This document shows positions 53,646-63,135 of a stretch of DNA of 64,000 nt, one piece after another; the first letter of the stretch is position 1, and every line of letters begins with the position of its first letter. The stretch is taken from positions 1 through 64,000 of the forward strand of contig NZ_JARXHX010000017.1 of the NCBI RefSeq assembly GCF_031127835.1, in the 5' to 3' direction. The notes beneath the pieces were generated by a model. The model was not told where the DNA came from. It ran no database searches and saw only the letters and a list, made by a program, of their open reading frames with translations. Source of the DNA: Pelagicoccus sp. SDUM812002. GTDB taxonomy: Bacteria > Verrucomicrobiota > Verrucomicrobiia > Opitutales > Opitutaceae. The position numbers and the translations under genes are program-made.

Positions 53646-55511
53646 ATGCCCGAACTCCACTTTCTCAACTCGCTCGACTATACCATCCTCGGCGGATACA
53701 TGCTCATGATCGTGGCCATCGGCATTTACGTGGCTCGCTTCAACAAGAAGACCGCCGACTACTTCAAGGGCGGCGGACACATTCCGTGGCAACTCTCGAT
53801 GGTGTCGCTCTTCATTTCCGGTTTCTCCGCATTCATGTTCGTCGGAGCTTCGGGCATCACATACCAAAACGGCGGCGGCGCGATCCTGCTCTTCAGCCTC
53901 GCCCTTCCCGCCTACCTGATCGGCTACTACGTCTTCGCAGTCCTCTGGCGACGCACTCGCCTCGACACACCCCTGCAATTCCTTACCCGCCGCTTCTCAC
54001 GCGAAACCACCTATTTCTACACGCTGCTTGCAGTCGTGCCCAACACCCTCGTGCTGGGCATCATGATCTACACCCTTTGCATTTTCACTTCCACTGCATT
54101 GGGTATCAGCGAACAAGTCTTCGACCTTGGACTCTTCACCATCAAGGGTTTCGAGCTCTCCATTCTCATCACCGGCGGAGTCATAGTGATCTACACCACC
54201 CTCGGTGGACTCTGGGCTGTCATGGTGACCGATGGAATCCAATTCCTAATAGTACTCCTCGTCACCCTGATCATCACGCCCCTATCGTACGCTTACATCG
54301 GCGACGGCAATATTATCGACGGACTCAAGCGACTCGGCACCGATGCTCCGGAGGGTTACTTCCAAATCGATTTGGAGGGAAAGCCATTCCTCTTCTGGCC
54401 AGTCTATTTCGTGTATATTGTATTTGGATACAATGTAAATTGGCACATCGCCCAGCGCTACTACAGCGTGGCCGATGAGCGCGACACGCGGAAGATGGCC
54501 CTCTGGTGCGCCGGACTTTCCTTCGTGCTGCCCATGCTTTGGATCCTGCCCATTTTCACCACTCCCATCATCTTTCCCGAAATCGCTAGCCTCTGGCCGA
54601 GCCTTACAAATCCAGAAGAAGCGTCCTTCGTCACCCTCGCCCTCGCGGTCCTTCCTCACGGCATGTTGGGACTGCTCACTGCCGCGATCTTCGCCGCCAC
54701 GATGAGCTCCACCGATACGCTATTCAATTGGCTGGGCGCCGTGATCACCAAGGACGTTTACGTCCCCATTTCCACGTCCATCAAAGGGGCTGCCCCTTCC
54801 GAACGCACGCAGCTTTGGTTCGGCAAAGCTTCCGTCGCCTGCCTTGGTGTCTTCTCCATTTTTGTCGCCTTCAATATCAAGCGCTTCGGTGGAGCCTTCG
54901 ACGTCTACATGAAAGCGGAGTCGCTCTATAAAATCACCCTCTTCATCCCCGTATTCTTCGGACTTCTCTACACCAAAACCCCTTGGTGGTCGGCCATCGC
55001 CTCCGTAACCGCGGGCGTGGTAGGCGTTTTCTTTGTCGGCATCACCGCAGCCCGCGAAGCCGCAGATGGGATCACCGTCATGAACATTCTTTTCGCCGAT
55101 ATCAATGCAACCTGGTTCGGCTTCGACCTCACCCGTTACGAACTAAATGCCATAGTCGGCATCCTTACCAGCGGCAGCGTGTTTCTCGCCTCCGCCTTTT
55201 TCAACAAGCGGGAGGGCGACTTCAAAACGCGTATCGAATCCTTCGAGACAGACCTTAAGACGCCCGCCTATTCCGATCCCAATACCAAGATCGGATCAGA
55301 GGGACTCATCGCGTATCGGCTGCTTGGTTACCTTTCGCTCCTAATCGGCGGCATTCTGCTACTCGTCACGATTCCGACTCTAGATCGCAACGGCTGGCTC
55401 AACGCTCTCGCGGGCGTCATCGCTACGGCCATCGGCATTTCCATCATCAAAGCCGTTCGGGCTTACGAACGGCGACACCAACCCCCACACCCAGCCCCTA
55501 TCGAACCATGA
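53646..55511 (+). CDS. Sodium/solute symporter (SSS family)
   Basis: A 621-residue inner-membrane Na+-coupled transporter with about 14-15 hydrophobic segments. The first helix is YTILGGYMLMIVAIGIYVA, and conserved SSS stretches are TADYFKGGGHIPWQLSMVS and IFAATMSSTDTLFNWLG. It starts an operon: its stop overlaps the heparinase-like gene by 4 bases (55508-55511), and an aminotransferase gene follows. It probably imports the unsaturated or uronic acid-containing products of the lyase. It has a perfect operator-like palindrome upstream. Confidence 0.92.
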   Translation: MPELHFLNSLDYTILGGYMLMIVAIGIYVARFNKKTADYFKGGGHIPWQLSMVSLFISGFSAFMFVGASGITYQNGGGAILLFSLALPAYLIGYYVFAVLWRRTRLDTPLQFLTRRFSRETTYFYTLLAVVPNTLVLGIMIYTLCIFTSTALGISEQVFDLGLFTIKGFELSILITGGVIVIYTTLGGLWAVMVTDGIQFLIVLLVTLIITPLSYAYIGDGNIIDGLKRLGTDAPEGYFQIDLEGKPFLFWPVYFVYIVFGYNVNWHIAQRYYSVADERDTRKMALWCAGLSFVLPMLWILPIFTTPIIFPEIASLWPSLTNPEEASFVTLALAVLPHGMLGLLTAAIFAATMSSTDTLFNWLGAVITKDVYVPISTSIKGAAPSERTQLWFGKASVACLGVFSIFVAFNIKRFGGAFDVYMKAESLYKITLFIPVFFGLLYTKTPWWSAIASVTAGVVGVFFVGITAAREAADGITVMNILFADINATWFGFDLTRYELNAIVGILTSGSVFLASAFFNKREGDFKTRIESFETDLKTPAYSDPNTKIGSEGLIAYRLLGYLSLLIGGILLLVTIPTLDRNGWLNALAGVIATAIGISIIKAVRAYERRHQPPHPAPIEP

Positions 55512-57505
55512 CACGACGCGATCTCCTACGCTATGCCGGCTCCAGCCTTATGCTGGCCAGTCTCCCCCTTTCCCTCAAAGGTAAGTCAACCACTCCACGA
55601 TCTTCCAGCGGCGGACGCCTTTTCTTCGAGCGAGACGAAATCGAGAAAATACGAGCCAACGCTCGAACCAAGCTGCTCGCCCCCACTTTCAACGATTGGA
55701 CCGAGCGGACACCCCAAGACCTCGAAACTGCTCTCAACGCATTCGAGAAATCGGGCGACATTATTCGTGATTTTGCCTCCATCATCAACCTGCTCACTGA
55801 ACTCTCAATCGTCCAACTCGTGAAGCCTCAGCCTGCCCGACGCGACGCCCTAGTCTCGGCCATAACCAGACTCATCGGCTACGAAACATGGGACTACTTT
55901 CTTGACGGCAGTAAGCCAATTGGCATCCAGAGGGCTTCCATCGCGACAGTACGCATTCTCTTCGCTCGCGAAGTGCTCGACGGCGATATCGACGCCAAAC
56001 TCGACAAAGCCATCCTCGACGCCATCGCCGAAAAAGGCTGCCTCCCCTGCTACCGAGCTGTCTATGGTATGGATCATCCTGATACAGTCGAGGGGTGGTC
56101 CTTCGACAAGCGCCACGAAGGTTTCTACGATCTTTCCATGGAACGCTGGCCCATGATCCTAGGCGACAACAATCTCCGATCCGCACCAAGCAGTGCCCTC
56201 GGTATTGGAGCAATTGCCCTGCTCGGGCACGACCCGCGGGCTGAAAAATGGCTGGCCACCGCCGAATCCAGCTTCGACCGCGTCCTCCGTCTTTTCTCTC
56301 CCGACGGCAGCTACTTCGAAGGACTGAGCTACGCGGGATACACCTTGCGCACCGCTCTCAACTTCTTCGACGCCCACGCTCGCAACGGCGGAACCATTGA
56401 CTGGGCGAAAAAGGCTAACTTCGACGGCATGCTCGACTTCATAGCCACCATGCAAGCCGGCACCCAAGAGGATGGCACTCCGGATATCGTCAACTTCAGC
56501 GATGCCCGCTCCAGCGTTCACGTCTGCATTCCGGCATGGATCGGCAAGCACACCGGAAATCCGCTCGCACAATACGAGGCGGAAAACCTCAGTGTCGCAA
56601 ATAGCTTTCTCGACTTCATTTGGTACGAACCGGGCAAAGCCTCCAGCCCGCCGCCCGAATCGCTCCAGAACGTTCGCAACAACCTGGACTGGGTTCTCTG
56701 CCGCAGCGGTTGGGGTTCCCAAGACGCGGTGCTCGCCTTTCGCAGCGGCGGTCCTTGCAACCACGAGCACGCCGACCGCAACCACATCACCTATAAGATT
56801 TTCGGAGAACGGCTTCTGACCGACCTCTTCGGGGCCGCCTACGATCGGCGGCATTCCGGATGGGAAATGCGCAAGACGAAGGCCCACAACTCCGTTCTCG
56901 TGAACGGACTCGGGCACCACTACCACGATGGCTCCGAAGGCACCAACGACAGCCAGGCCTACGCCGTCATCACCCAATTCGAAGACCACGGCGACACCGT
57001 CTGGTGGACAAGCGACGCCACCGCGGCCTATTTAATCGACAACGATCACATCTCGAAAGTCCTACGCACTGTCATCTTCGCCAAGCCTGACATCATCGTA
57101 GTGGTCGACCAAGTACGCCTCCACTTCGGAGAACAACCCATGAGCCTCCGCTTTTTTCCCGATAATCGCGATGGCGTGGCCAAGCTCAGTGCCAGCAAGA
57201 ACAGTTTTCTCATCGAACGTCCGCAAGCGAGCTTGCACGGGACCGTCCACTCTCGAACGGAACCCAACATCGCCACCACCAAGCTGGATGTGACGCCCGA
57301 AACCGGCGACTTCCCCTGCGTCGAACTCAGCAGTCCACCCGCATTCACTCACGAAATCGTCACCGTGTTGCAAGCCGCCCCAAAAAACAAAAAACCACGC
57401 AAGCTAAGCGTTTCTTCTACCGCGAACGGCTGGCTGGCTTCCGAAGGTGACCTGAAGATCGATATCAACACTCGAAACATCACGCCCGTCGTCACGCTCG
57501 GCTGA
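55508..57505 (+). CDS. Heparinase II/III-family polysaccharide lyase
   Basis: A 665-residue exported lyase-like protein. The N-terminus (TRRDLLRYAGSSLMLASLPLSL) looks like a Tat signal. An alpha/alpha toroid domain spans about 60-380 (PDGSYFEGLSYAGYTLR, where the Tyr residues are usual catalytic candidates). A beta-sandwich follows, with the heparinase II/III motif HEHADRNHITY near 419 and KTKAHNSVLVNG. Enzymes of this type cleave uronic acid-containing polymers such as alginate, heparin-like chains or ulvan by beta-elimination. The substrate cannot be read from sequence. Coupled to the symporter upstream. Confidence 0.88.
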   Translation: MTRRDLLRYAGSSLMLASLPLSLKGKSTTPRSSSGGRLFFERDEIEKIRANARTKLLAPTFNDWTERTPQDLETALNAFEKSGDIIRDFASIINLLTELSIVQLVKPQPARRDALVSAITRLIGYETWDYFLDGSKPIGIQRASIATVRILFAREVLDGDIDAKLDKAILDAIAEKGCLPCYRAVYGMDHPDTVEGWSFDKRHEGFYDLSMERWPMILGDNNLRSAPSSALGIGAIALLGHDPRAEKWLATAESSFDRVLRLFSPDGSYFEGLSYAGYTLRTALNFFDAHARNGGTIDWAKKANFDGMLDFIATMQAGTQEDGTPDIVNFSDARSSVHVCIPAWIGKHTGNPLAQYEAENLSVANSFLDFIWYEPGKASSPPPESLQNVRNNLDWVLCRSGWGSQDAVLAFRSGGPCNHEHADRNHITYKIFGERLLTDLFGAAYDRRHSGWEMRKTKAHNSVLVNGLGHHYHDGSEGTNDSQAYAVITQFEDHGDTVWWTSDATAAYLIDNDHISKVLRTVIFAKPDIIVVVDQVRLHFGEQPMSLRFFPDNRDGVAKLSASKNSFLIERPQASLHGTVHSRTEPNIATTKLDVTPETGDFPCVELSSPPAFTHEIVTVLQAAPKNKKPRKLSVSSTANGWLASEGDLKIDINTRNITPVVTLG

Positions 57506-57515
57506 GTCGGACCCC

Positions 57516-58742
57516 ATGAACGCACCCATCGACATTTCCGCGATGAGCCCCAACCACGCGGCTTATTTCACAAACGCCCTTAAACGGATTCCCTGGGCGA
57601 CTCAAACCAATGCCAAACGCTACGAGAGCGAGCTCACCCCGTCTCGGCCACCGTTCCTCAAAAGAGCAAAAGGTTGCCGCGTCTGGGACCTGGACGGCAA
57701 GGAGTATATCGACTTCAAGGCGTCCCTCGGCCCCATAATCCTAGGCCACCAGTATCCGGAAGTTGACGACGCTGTCAAAGCTCAGCTGCAGGACGGCGTA
57801 CTCTTCAGCATGGCGAGCCCCCTGGAACTGGAAGCAGCAGAAGCCATTCTCGACACCCTCGGCTGGGCAGACAAAATTCGCTTCATGAAAACAGGGGCCG
57901 ATGTCTGCGCCTCCTGCCTGCGCCTCGCTCGCAGCAAGACGAAGCGACACCACTTCCTTACCAGCGGCTACCACGGCTATCAGGATTGGTTCGCCCTCGG
58001 CTGGCCGAACAACGGCATTCCCTCAGACCTCCAGAAATTCTCTCACGCCATCGAATACGGAGACTTAGAGGCGGTGGACCAAATTTTCGCTGCCGTCGGT
58101 CAAGACCTCGCCGCCGTCATCGTCTCCCCCGTCGAGTGGCACAAGGAACCGAGCAAGGCGTTTCTCGAAAAGCTGCGGCACAAGTGCAATGAATACGGTT
58201 CCGTGCTCATCTTCGACGAAGTCCTGACCGGCTTCCGCCTCGCCAAAGGAGGAGCCAGCGAGTACTTCGGCATCGTGCCTGACCTCGCCGCTTACGCTAA
58301 AGGAATCGCCAACGGGTATCCGCTTTCCGCTTACGCCGGAAAAGCGGAGTTCATGAACGTGCTCGATAGCAGCATCATCACCACCACCTACGCAGGAGAG
58401 TGCCTTTCGCTCGCCGCCGCTAAGGCCACCATGGACGTGTTCCAGCGCGAGCCAGTCTTCCACCACCTAGCTGCTCTCGGTCAAAAACTGCGAGACGGTT
58501 TCGATTCGATCTTCAAGGAATTCAGTTACCCCGCCAAAACCGTAGGCCTCGCTCCTGCCGTTACCATCCAGTTCGGAGGTAACGAAGCCGAACAGAGCAC
58601 CGCCCGAATCAAGCTTTTCGAGCAACTTTTTCAGCGTGGGATCTTCGCCAACAAGGAATGGTTCATCACCTATTCCCACCGAGAAAGCGACATCACCGAA
58701 ACCCTCGAAAAATTCCGGGAATCGGTGAAAGCAATATCTTAA
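57516..58742 (+). CDS. Class-III aminotransferase, glutamate-1-semialdehyde aminomutase-like
   Basis: PLP-dependent enzyme of 408 residues. KRAKGCRVWDLDGKEYIDF, LIFDEVLTGFRLAKGG (Asp contacting PLP) and YAKGIANGYPLSAYAGK (PLP Lys near 261) are all present. The overall style is that of HemL, but the setting in a symporter-lyase operon argues against heme synthesis and for an amino sugar or keto-acid substrate. It starts 10 bases after the lyase stop. Confidence 0.88.
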   Translation: MNAPIDISAMSPNHAAYFTNALKRIPWATQTNAKRYESELTPSRPPFLKRAKGCRVWDLDGKEYIDFKASLGPIILGHQYPEVDDAVKAQLQDGVLFSMASPLELEAAEAILDTLGWADKIRFMKTGADVCASCLRLARSKTKRHHFLTSGYHGYQDWFALGWPNNGIPSDLQKFSHAIEYGDLEAVDQIFAAVGQDLAAVIVSPVEWHKEPSKAFLEKLRHKCNEYGSVLIFDEVLTGFRLAKGGASEYFGIVPDLAAYAKGIANGYPLSAYAGKAEFMNVLDSSIITTTYAGECLSLAAAKATMDVFQREPVFHHLAALGQKLRDGFDSIFKEFSYPAKTVGLAPAVTIQFGGNEAEQSTARIKLFEQLFQRGIFANKEWFITYSHRESDITETLEKFRESVKAIS

Positions 58743-58769
58743 AGGACCTTCGCTGTCTCTCCTTGAGCT

Positions 58770-59834
58770 TCAGCTCAACCAGCGATCCAGATTCTCTCGC
58801 ACGAACGTATCGTCGTTAAGGCTTGGATACGCAGCATAAACGCGATCCAACTCTTCTTTCTGTCCGGGCGACAATACTTCGTCAGGATTCAAACACCAAA
58901 GCCCTTCCAACAGGCCTTGTCTACGGAGGATTTCATGGATACCAGGAATGCAGCCAGCAAAGCCATTTGCGACATCAAAGATCGCCGCGTTCGCATCCGT
59001 CAGCTGGTGAGCTCGCGTCAGAAGTTCTTTAGGCAAAGCTTGCCCGTGCAGCGCTTTTACAACGTCCAAATCCTTGGCAGCTTGATGCGTCCAAACCGCC
59101 CACTGCCCTAAAAGTCCCCCGCGAATACGGATCGGCTCCGCCTCTTCCGAGAAGCGGAATTCGCTGGCCAGATCGATCAAAATATTGTCGTCATTCCCCG
59201 TGTAGAGAGCGACCTCACCTGCACGCCCCGATTCGGAAACCGCTCGAATCACATTCAAAGTCTCGTAACGATTGAAGGGAGCCATCTTGATTCCGACCAG
59301 ATTCTCGATCTCCACTGCCTTTCTCCAGAATTCATAGTCGAGCCGCAACCCTCCAACCGATGGCTGTAAGTAAAAACCACATACTGGAATCACTTCCGAC
59401 ACTGCTTGTAAGTGGGCGACCATGGCATCATTCGAATTCCCTTTCAGGGCGGCCAAACTAACCAGTCCCAGGTGATAGCCCAGCCCGGCCGCGATTTCCG
59501 CTTCCGCCACCGCTTGTTCGGTATCGCCCGCGATGCCCGCGATCCGCAGCAGTTCGTTACTCGAACCTTCTTCGCAGGAATCCATCGTACGCGCTGCGAG
59601 TTCCAAGACCGGCTGGTAAAGACCATACTGCGGTTCTCGGATCTCGAACTGAGTCGTGTGCACACCTACCGCAATCCCGCCCGCCCCAGACTCGCAATAG
59701 TAACGCGTCAAGGCGACCTGTCGCCGCTCGTCCAATTTCCGGGAACGATCCAGAGCCAAAGGATGAGCAGGAATAGCCACTCCATCCATCAAGCGTTCGT
59801 GAAGAGAACTCTTAAGAACCGTTTTCGAACTCAT
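58770..59834 (-). CDS. Dihydrodipicolinate synthase-family aldolase
   Basis: Class I aldolase of the DapA/NanA family, 354 residues, longer than the usual 290-310. The Schiff-base Lys is Lys183 (VGIKMAPFNRY) and the Tyr is in GFYLQPSVGG (Tyr155). The N-terminal part is kept (IPAHPLALDRSRKLDERRQVALTRYY) but the usual TT motif is altered to VHTTQF. It probably cleaves a 2-keto-3-deoxy sugar acid or a related keto acid to pyruvate. It lies 12 bases behind the NAD-dependent epimerase gene, so the two are likely one unit. Confidence 0.88.
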   Translation of the reverse strand: MSSKTVLKSSLHERLMDGVAIPAHPLALDRSRKLDERRQVALTRYYCESGAGGIAVGVHTTQFEIREPQYGLYQPVLELAARTMDSCEEGSSNELLRIAGIAGDTEQAVAEAEIAAGLGYHLGLVSLAALKGNSNDAMVAHLQAVSEVIPVCGFYLQPSVGGLRLDYEFWRKAVEIENLVGIKMAPFNRYETLNVIRAVSESGRAGEVALYTGNDDNILIDLASEFRFSEEAEPIRIRGGLLGQWAVWTHQAAKDLDVVKALHGQALPKELLTRAHQLTDANAAIFDVANGFAGCIPGIHEILRRQGLLEGLWCLNPDEVLSPGQKEELDRVYAAYPSLNDDTFVRENLDRWLS

Positions 59835-59846
59835 GTATCCAAATTG

Positions 59847-60893
59847 TTAGAACTTTCCATCGCGCTTTTCGAATCCAGTCGGCTTCCCATAGGTGCTTCC
59901 GCCTCCCGCCAGCCATACAGCCACCCAATCCATCATAGTATTGATAGCGACGGCCGGTTCGCCGAAGAGTCGATGCGAGCGACTGGCATTGTTCAACCAT
60001 GCCGTTTCGCCCTCCTCTCCCTCTAAACGAACCGTACGGCCAAACTTGCGAGCGAATTCCTCGGCGATCTCCCGAACGCTCAGAATCTCTGGCCCTGTGA
60101 TGTTCAAAGGGATTGCCGGAGATTGAACCAAGGCCAAAGCCTGCACGATTTGGCAGAGCGCGTCGTTTTGCCAGATCACATTGACGAAGCCCGTCGATAC
60201 GTCGACCGGTTCTCCCGCAAAAACCTTGCTGGCGATATCGACCAAAACCCCGTAGCGAAACTCCACCGAGTAGTTGAGCCGAATCAGGACCACCGGCGTG
60301 TCATGCAGCGCCGACACCTCCTGAAAACAGAGTTCCCGCTCCAGGCACGATTGGGCGTATTCACCCACTGGATTAGTGGGTGAACCTTCGTGTGAACCAC
60401 CGGATGCCGGGGTGACAAACGAATAGACGCATCCAGTGGAGAAAGCTACAATGCGGGACGCGCTATATCGGCCAGCTAGTCGTTTCGCTAAGTCGACATT
60501 AGTCTCTCGCAGAAGGTCCGGATGGTCAGCGGTTCCAAACTTCGCACCTACCAAATAAAAGACGGTCGCAGCTTCGGGAAGCGACTTCACAAAATCGTCA
60601 TCTCGCAAGTCCCCAGCACGTGTTTCGACACCATGCTCCTCGTATTCACTTTTGGACTTCAGGTTTCCGAAGCGAGAAACCGCGATCACTCGATTGGTTT
60701 GTTCCAGCTCGTTCAAGGCAAACCGAAGCATCAAGCAGAGGTGCAGCCCCATTTTTCCTCCAGCCCCAAGTACCACGATGTCACCTTCCAGGTTCCTCAG
60801 GGCGTCGCAAACCGCCTCGCTCGGTTGCGAGAGGAACAGGTCTATCTCTGAGCGTGGTACAGGTAAATTGCGTCGAGCGTCCGGGAGCGCCAT
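59847..60893 (-). CDS. NAD-dependent epimerase/dehydratase-family protein with altered active site
   Basis: Extended short-chain dehydrogenase fold with the nucleotide loop VVLGAGGKMGLH. The frame opens with a GTG at 60941; ATG 60893 (MALPDARRN) gives 348 residues. The Tyr of the usual YxxxK is in EYAQSCLERE, where the Lys position is Cys, while Ser/Thr is kept (FSTGCVYS). The standard catalytic Lys therefore seems missing, so the reaction may differ or the protein may only bind. Immediately upstream of the DapA-family aldolase, with a candidate operator 49 bases before the start. Confidence 0.83.
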   Translation of the reverse strand: MALPDARRNLPVPRSEIDLFLSQPSEAVCDALRNLEGDIVVLGAGGKMGLHLCLMLRFALNELEQTNRVIAVSRFGNLKSKSEYEEHGVETRAGDLRDDDFVKSLPEAATVFYLVGAKFGTADHPDLLRETNVDLAKRLAGRYSASRIVAFSTGCVYSFVTPASGGSHEGSPTNPVGEYAQSCLERELCFQEVSALHDTPVVLIRLNYSVEFRYGVLVDIASKVFAGEPVDVSTGFVNVIWQNDALCQIVQALALVQSPAIPLNITGPEILSVREIAEEFARKFGRTVRLEGEEGETAWLNNASRSHRLFGEPAVAINTMMDWVAVWLAGGGSTYGKPTGFEKRDGKF

Positions 60894-60941
60894 AGCAAGA
60901 CAGTTTCGGGAATTCACGGCAGGCGCCGCAACGAAACCCAC

Positions 60942-60955
60942 AGTTTACAGAAAAA
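60942..60955. promoter_or_regulatory. Candidate operator, AGTTTACAGAAAAAC
   Basis: A weaker member of the shared set: left half GTTTAC is intact, right half is degenerate. It lies 49-62 bases upstream of the epimerase start at 60893. Confidence 0.35.
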
Positions 60956-60969
60956 CAGCGAAAAATGCT

Positions 60970-61746
60970 CTAGCCTCGGATCCAGCTCCGCAAAGTAGTC
61001 GCATCTTTCCGGAAATTCTCGATCGAGTGATCCTTCACATGCTCGATGCTGATCCATCGCTCTCGTCCATCTGACCGCAAAACCTCCAGAAACTCCTTCC
61101 ACGGTTCCTCGCCCTCTTCCAATAAAAGCGAGTGGGGCCAACCTTCTTTGGCGAAATGGTAACAATGCACGTTGCTCACCCGTTCCCCCAGCTGCTGTAA
61201 GCCTTCCAGTCGATAGGATTGATCCATCGATAGGTACGGCTGCCAAAAGGTGAACAGGTTGGGATGTCCGACCTCCTTTAAGAACAAAGCAGCTGACTCG
61301 TTCGAATCGGTCAAGGTATTGTCGTGGTATTCCAAATCGACCGTTATTCCGCGTAACCGCGCTTGCTCAGCGATCTCGCGACAGCGTTCCACGATTCTCT
61401 CGCGTTGCATCGCAGTAGTATCTTGCGAGCCCGAGCGACCTGCCCAAACACGAATCGACGGAGCCCCGAGCTCGCTCGCCGTGTCCAAAACCGCATTCCA
61501 CGCAGGTCCGCTATCAGAACCATACGAGATACAATCCTCGAATCGGTAATAGGAACCGTAAGAAGACACCTCCAACCCCGCATCCGCCGTCATTTGCTTC
61601 ACTTCCTGCGCGCGTTGCAAATGCCCATGCGGCACGTGCTCGTCCCCACCCCATTCTACGCCGCCGAGCTTCGCTTCGCTGACAAGGCCTACGATCTCTT
61701 CCGCCTGCAAATTTCTAAATGTGATAGATACCAATCCCGTTTTCAT
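60970..61746 (-). CDS. Sugar phosphate isomerase/epimerase-like TIM barrel
   Basis: Xylose-isomerase-like barrel. The frame opens at 61803, but ATG 61746 (MKTGLVSITFRN) is where the family starts, giving 258 residues. Metal-site parts are TVDLEYHDNT (Glu), WISIEHVKD (Glu near the end) and NVHCYHF (His). A candidate operator (61803-61818) lies 57 bases upstream and is shared with the divergent TIM-barrel gene at 61872. Confidence 0.87.
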   Translation of the reverse strand: MKTGLVSITFRNLQAEEIVGLVSEAKLGGVEWGGDEHVPHGHLQRAQEVKQMTADAGLEVSSYGSYYRFEDCISYGSDSGPAWNAVLDTASELGAPSIRVWAGRSGSQDTTAMQRERIVERCREIAEQARLRGITVDLEYHDNTLTDSNESAALFLKEVGHPNLFTFWQPYLSMDQSYRLEGLQQLGERVSNVHCYHFAKEGWPHSLLLEEGEEPWKEFLEVLRSDGRERWISIEHVKDHSIENFRKDATTLRSWIRG

Positions 61747-61802
61747 ACGCGTAACCTCCAAGCATTCATCCGATCTTCGAGAGGTATCGCAAGGCCGCTG
61801 CA

Positions 61803-61818
61803 TAGTTACGATAAACTA
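61803..61818. promoter_or_regulatory. Candidate operator, TAGTTACGATAAACTA
   Basis: Contains GTTTATCGTAAC on the minus strand with outer arms TAGTT/AACTA. It lies 54-69 bases from both divergent starts (61746 minus, 61872 plus), the same spacing as other sites of this type. Confidence 0.5.
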
Positions 61819-61871
61819 GCACCCCAAGCGACAGCCTTTGGTCAGCGGATCAATATAGCGACAGACGATCG

Positions 61872-62738
61872 ATGAGCATCTCCAATACCAACGACCAATC
61901 AAACAAGCTTCCGGTTCTAAAACTATTCCTGAATACCGGGACCCTCCGCGACCTGCCCCAGCATAGCCAGCCCTCAGGCCTGGACCTTATTCAACAGTAC
62001 AAGTTGATCCAAACTGCTGGATTCGTCGGCCTGCAAGATGGCGAGGCCGAACCATGCCGACAGTTAGGCCTCGATCGCGCTGGAAGCGGTAGAGTCAACC
62101 ACTCTTCCGAAATCGAACCGCTCGTCGAAAAACACGTCAAGGAAGGGCTTCTCGCCACCACTCTCCACGTCGGCTGGGGAACAGAGAACGACCAAGAGAT
62201 TGACCAACTGATTTCCCAAATAATCGAAATATCAAGCTCCTACCGTTACCCGCTCTACGTAGAAACGCATCGAGCAACGGTGACCCAAGACAATTGGCGT
62301 ACCGTTCAAATCGCAAAGCGCTTTCCCGAAATTCGCTTCAATGGAGATTTTTCCCACTGGTACACCGGCCACGAGATGGTCTACGGCGATTGGGAGGAAA
62401 AGTTAGAATTTATAAAACCGGTTCTCAGCCGCGTTCGCTTCATTCATGGACGAATCGCCACTCCCGGAGCGATCCAAGCACCATTGCAGGCGAACCCAAA
62501 TACTGAATACGTCTCCCATTTCCGCCAAATATGGCGTCATTGTTTCGAAGGTTTTCTCGAAACAGCGACTTCAGGCGACTTCATCATATTCGCTCCGGAG
62601 CTTCTGCCAGCTGCTATCTACTACGCGCAAACGCACCAAGACAAGACCAAGCAAATCCGCGAAAGCTCAGATCGCTGGCAAGACGCGCTCCAGTTGAAAC
62701 AGATCGCCGTGGAAGAATTCAAGAACGCGAAAAACTAG
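61872..62738 (+). CDS. Sugar isomerase-like TIM-barrel protein
   Basis: A 288-residue TIM barrel distantly related to the xylose isomerase-like family. YVETHRATVT (Glu), RFNGDFSHWYTG (Asp/His) and RFIHGRIATPG (His) occupy the places of metal ligands. It is more divergent than the neighbouring members. It is divergent from the 60970 gene and probably shares its operator. Confidence 0.78.
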   Translation: MSISNTNDQSNKLPVLKLFLNTGTLRDLPQHSQPSGLDLIQQYKLIQTAGFVGLQDGEAEPCRQLGLDRAGSGRVNHSSEIEPLVEKHVKEGLLATTLHVGWGTENDQEIDQLISQIIEISSSYRYPLYVETHRATVTQDNWRTVQIAKRFPEIRFNGDFSHWYTGHEMVYGDWEEKLEFIKPVLSRVRFIHGRIATPGAIQAPLQANPNTEYVSHFRQIWRHCFEGFLETATSGDFIIFAPELLPAAIYYAQTHQDKTKQIRESSDRWQDALQLKQIAVEEFKNAKN

Positions 62739-63135
62739 AATACCCGTCCTACCATCGCTACGGACATGTTTCAAAATGTTGAGCTGGCATAGTCAGAATA
62801 GTTGCAGTGACAGCTTCACCTGTGATCCCTAAAACGGAAGCGCTTTGAAACTAGGACCAATCCGCTACGAAAAAGCCTCTTTAGCATATTCTGATCAAAC
62901 TGCACAAAGCTCTCTTCTGGCCATTCGTTCATGCGAATCGACCAAACCCGCAAGGAAGCTCATCGATACGAAACTCAACATGCCCGCGAGGTTTGAAGGC
63001 TAAGTACCGAAGAGCGAAGCGATGACACACCGAAACGAAGCAAAGAATAACAGCTGCATTTCTGCTTCAATTCTCAGCCATGGCATCCACTAGGCAGGCA
63101 TACTGCTAGTAGCTCTAACAGTCCATGGCTCCGGC
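62739..63135. other. Gap between convergent genes, nothing seen
   Basis: A 397-base stretch with no supported gene, terminator or repeat. A small inverted repeat (ATTCG-N6-CGAAT near 62923) and a 21-codon frame starting at 62931 are not convincing. Confidence 0.5.

Noticed and set aside
57516-58742. Naming the class-III aminotransferase hemL
   Set aside because: Motifs fit, but the operon with a symporter and polysaccharide lyase makes heme synthesis unlikely.
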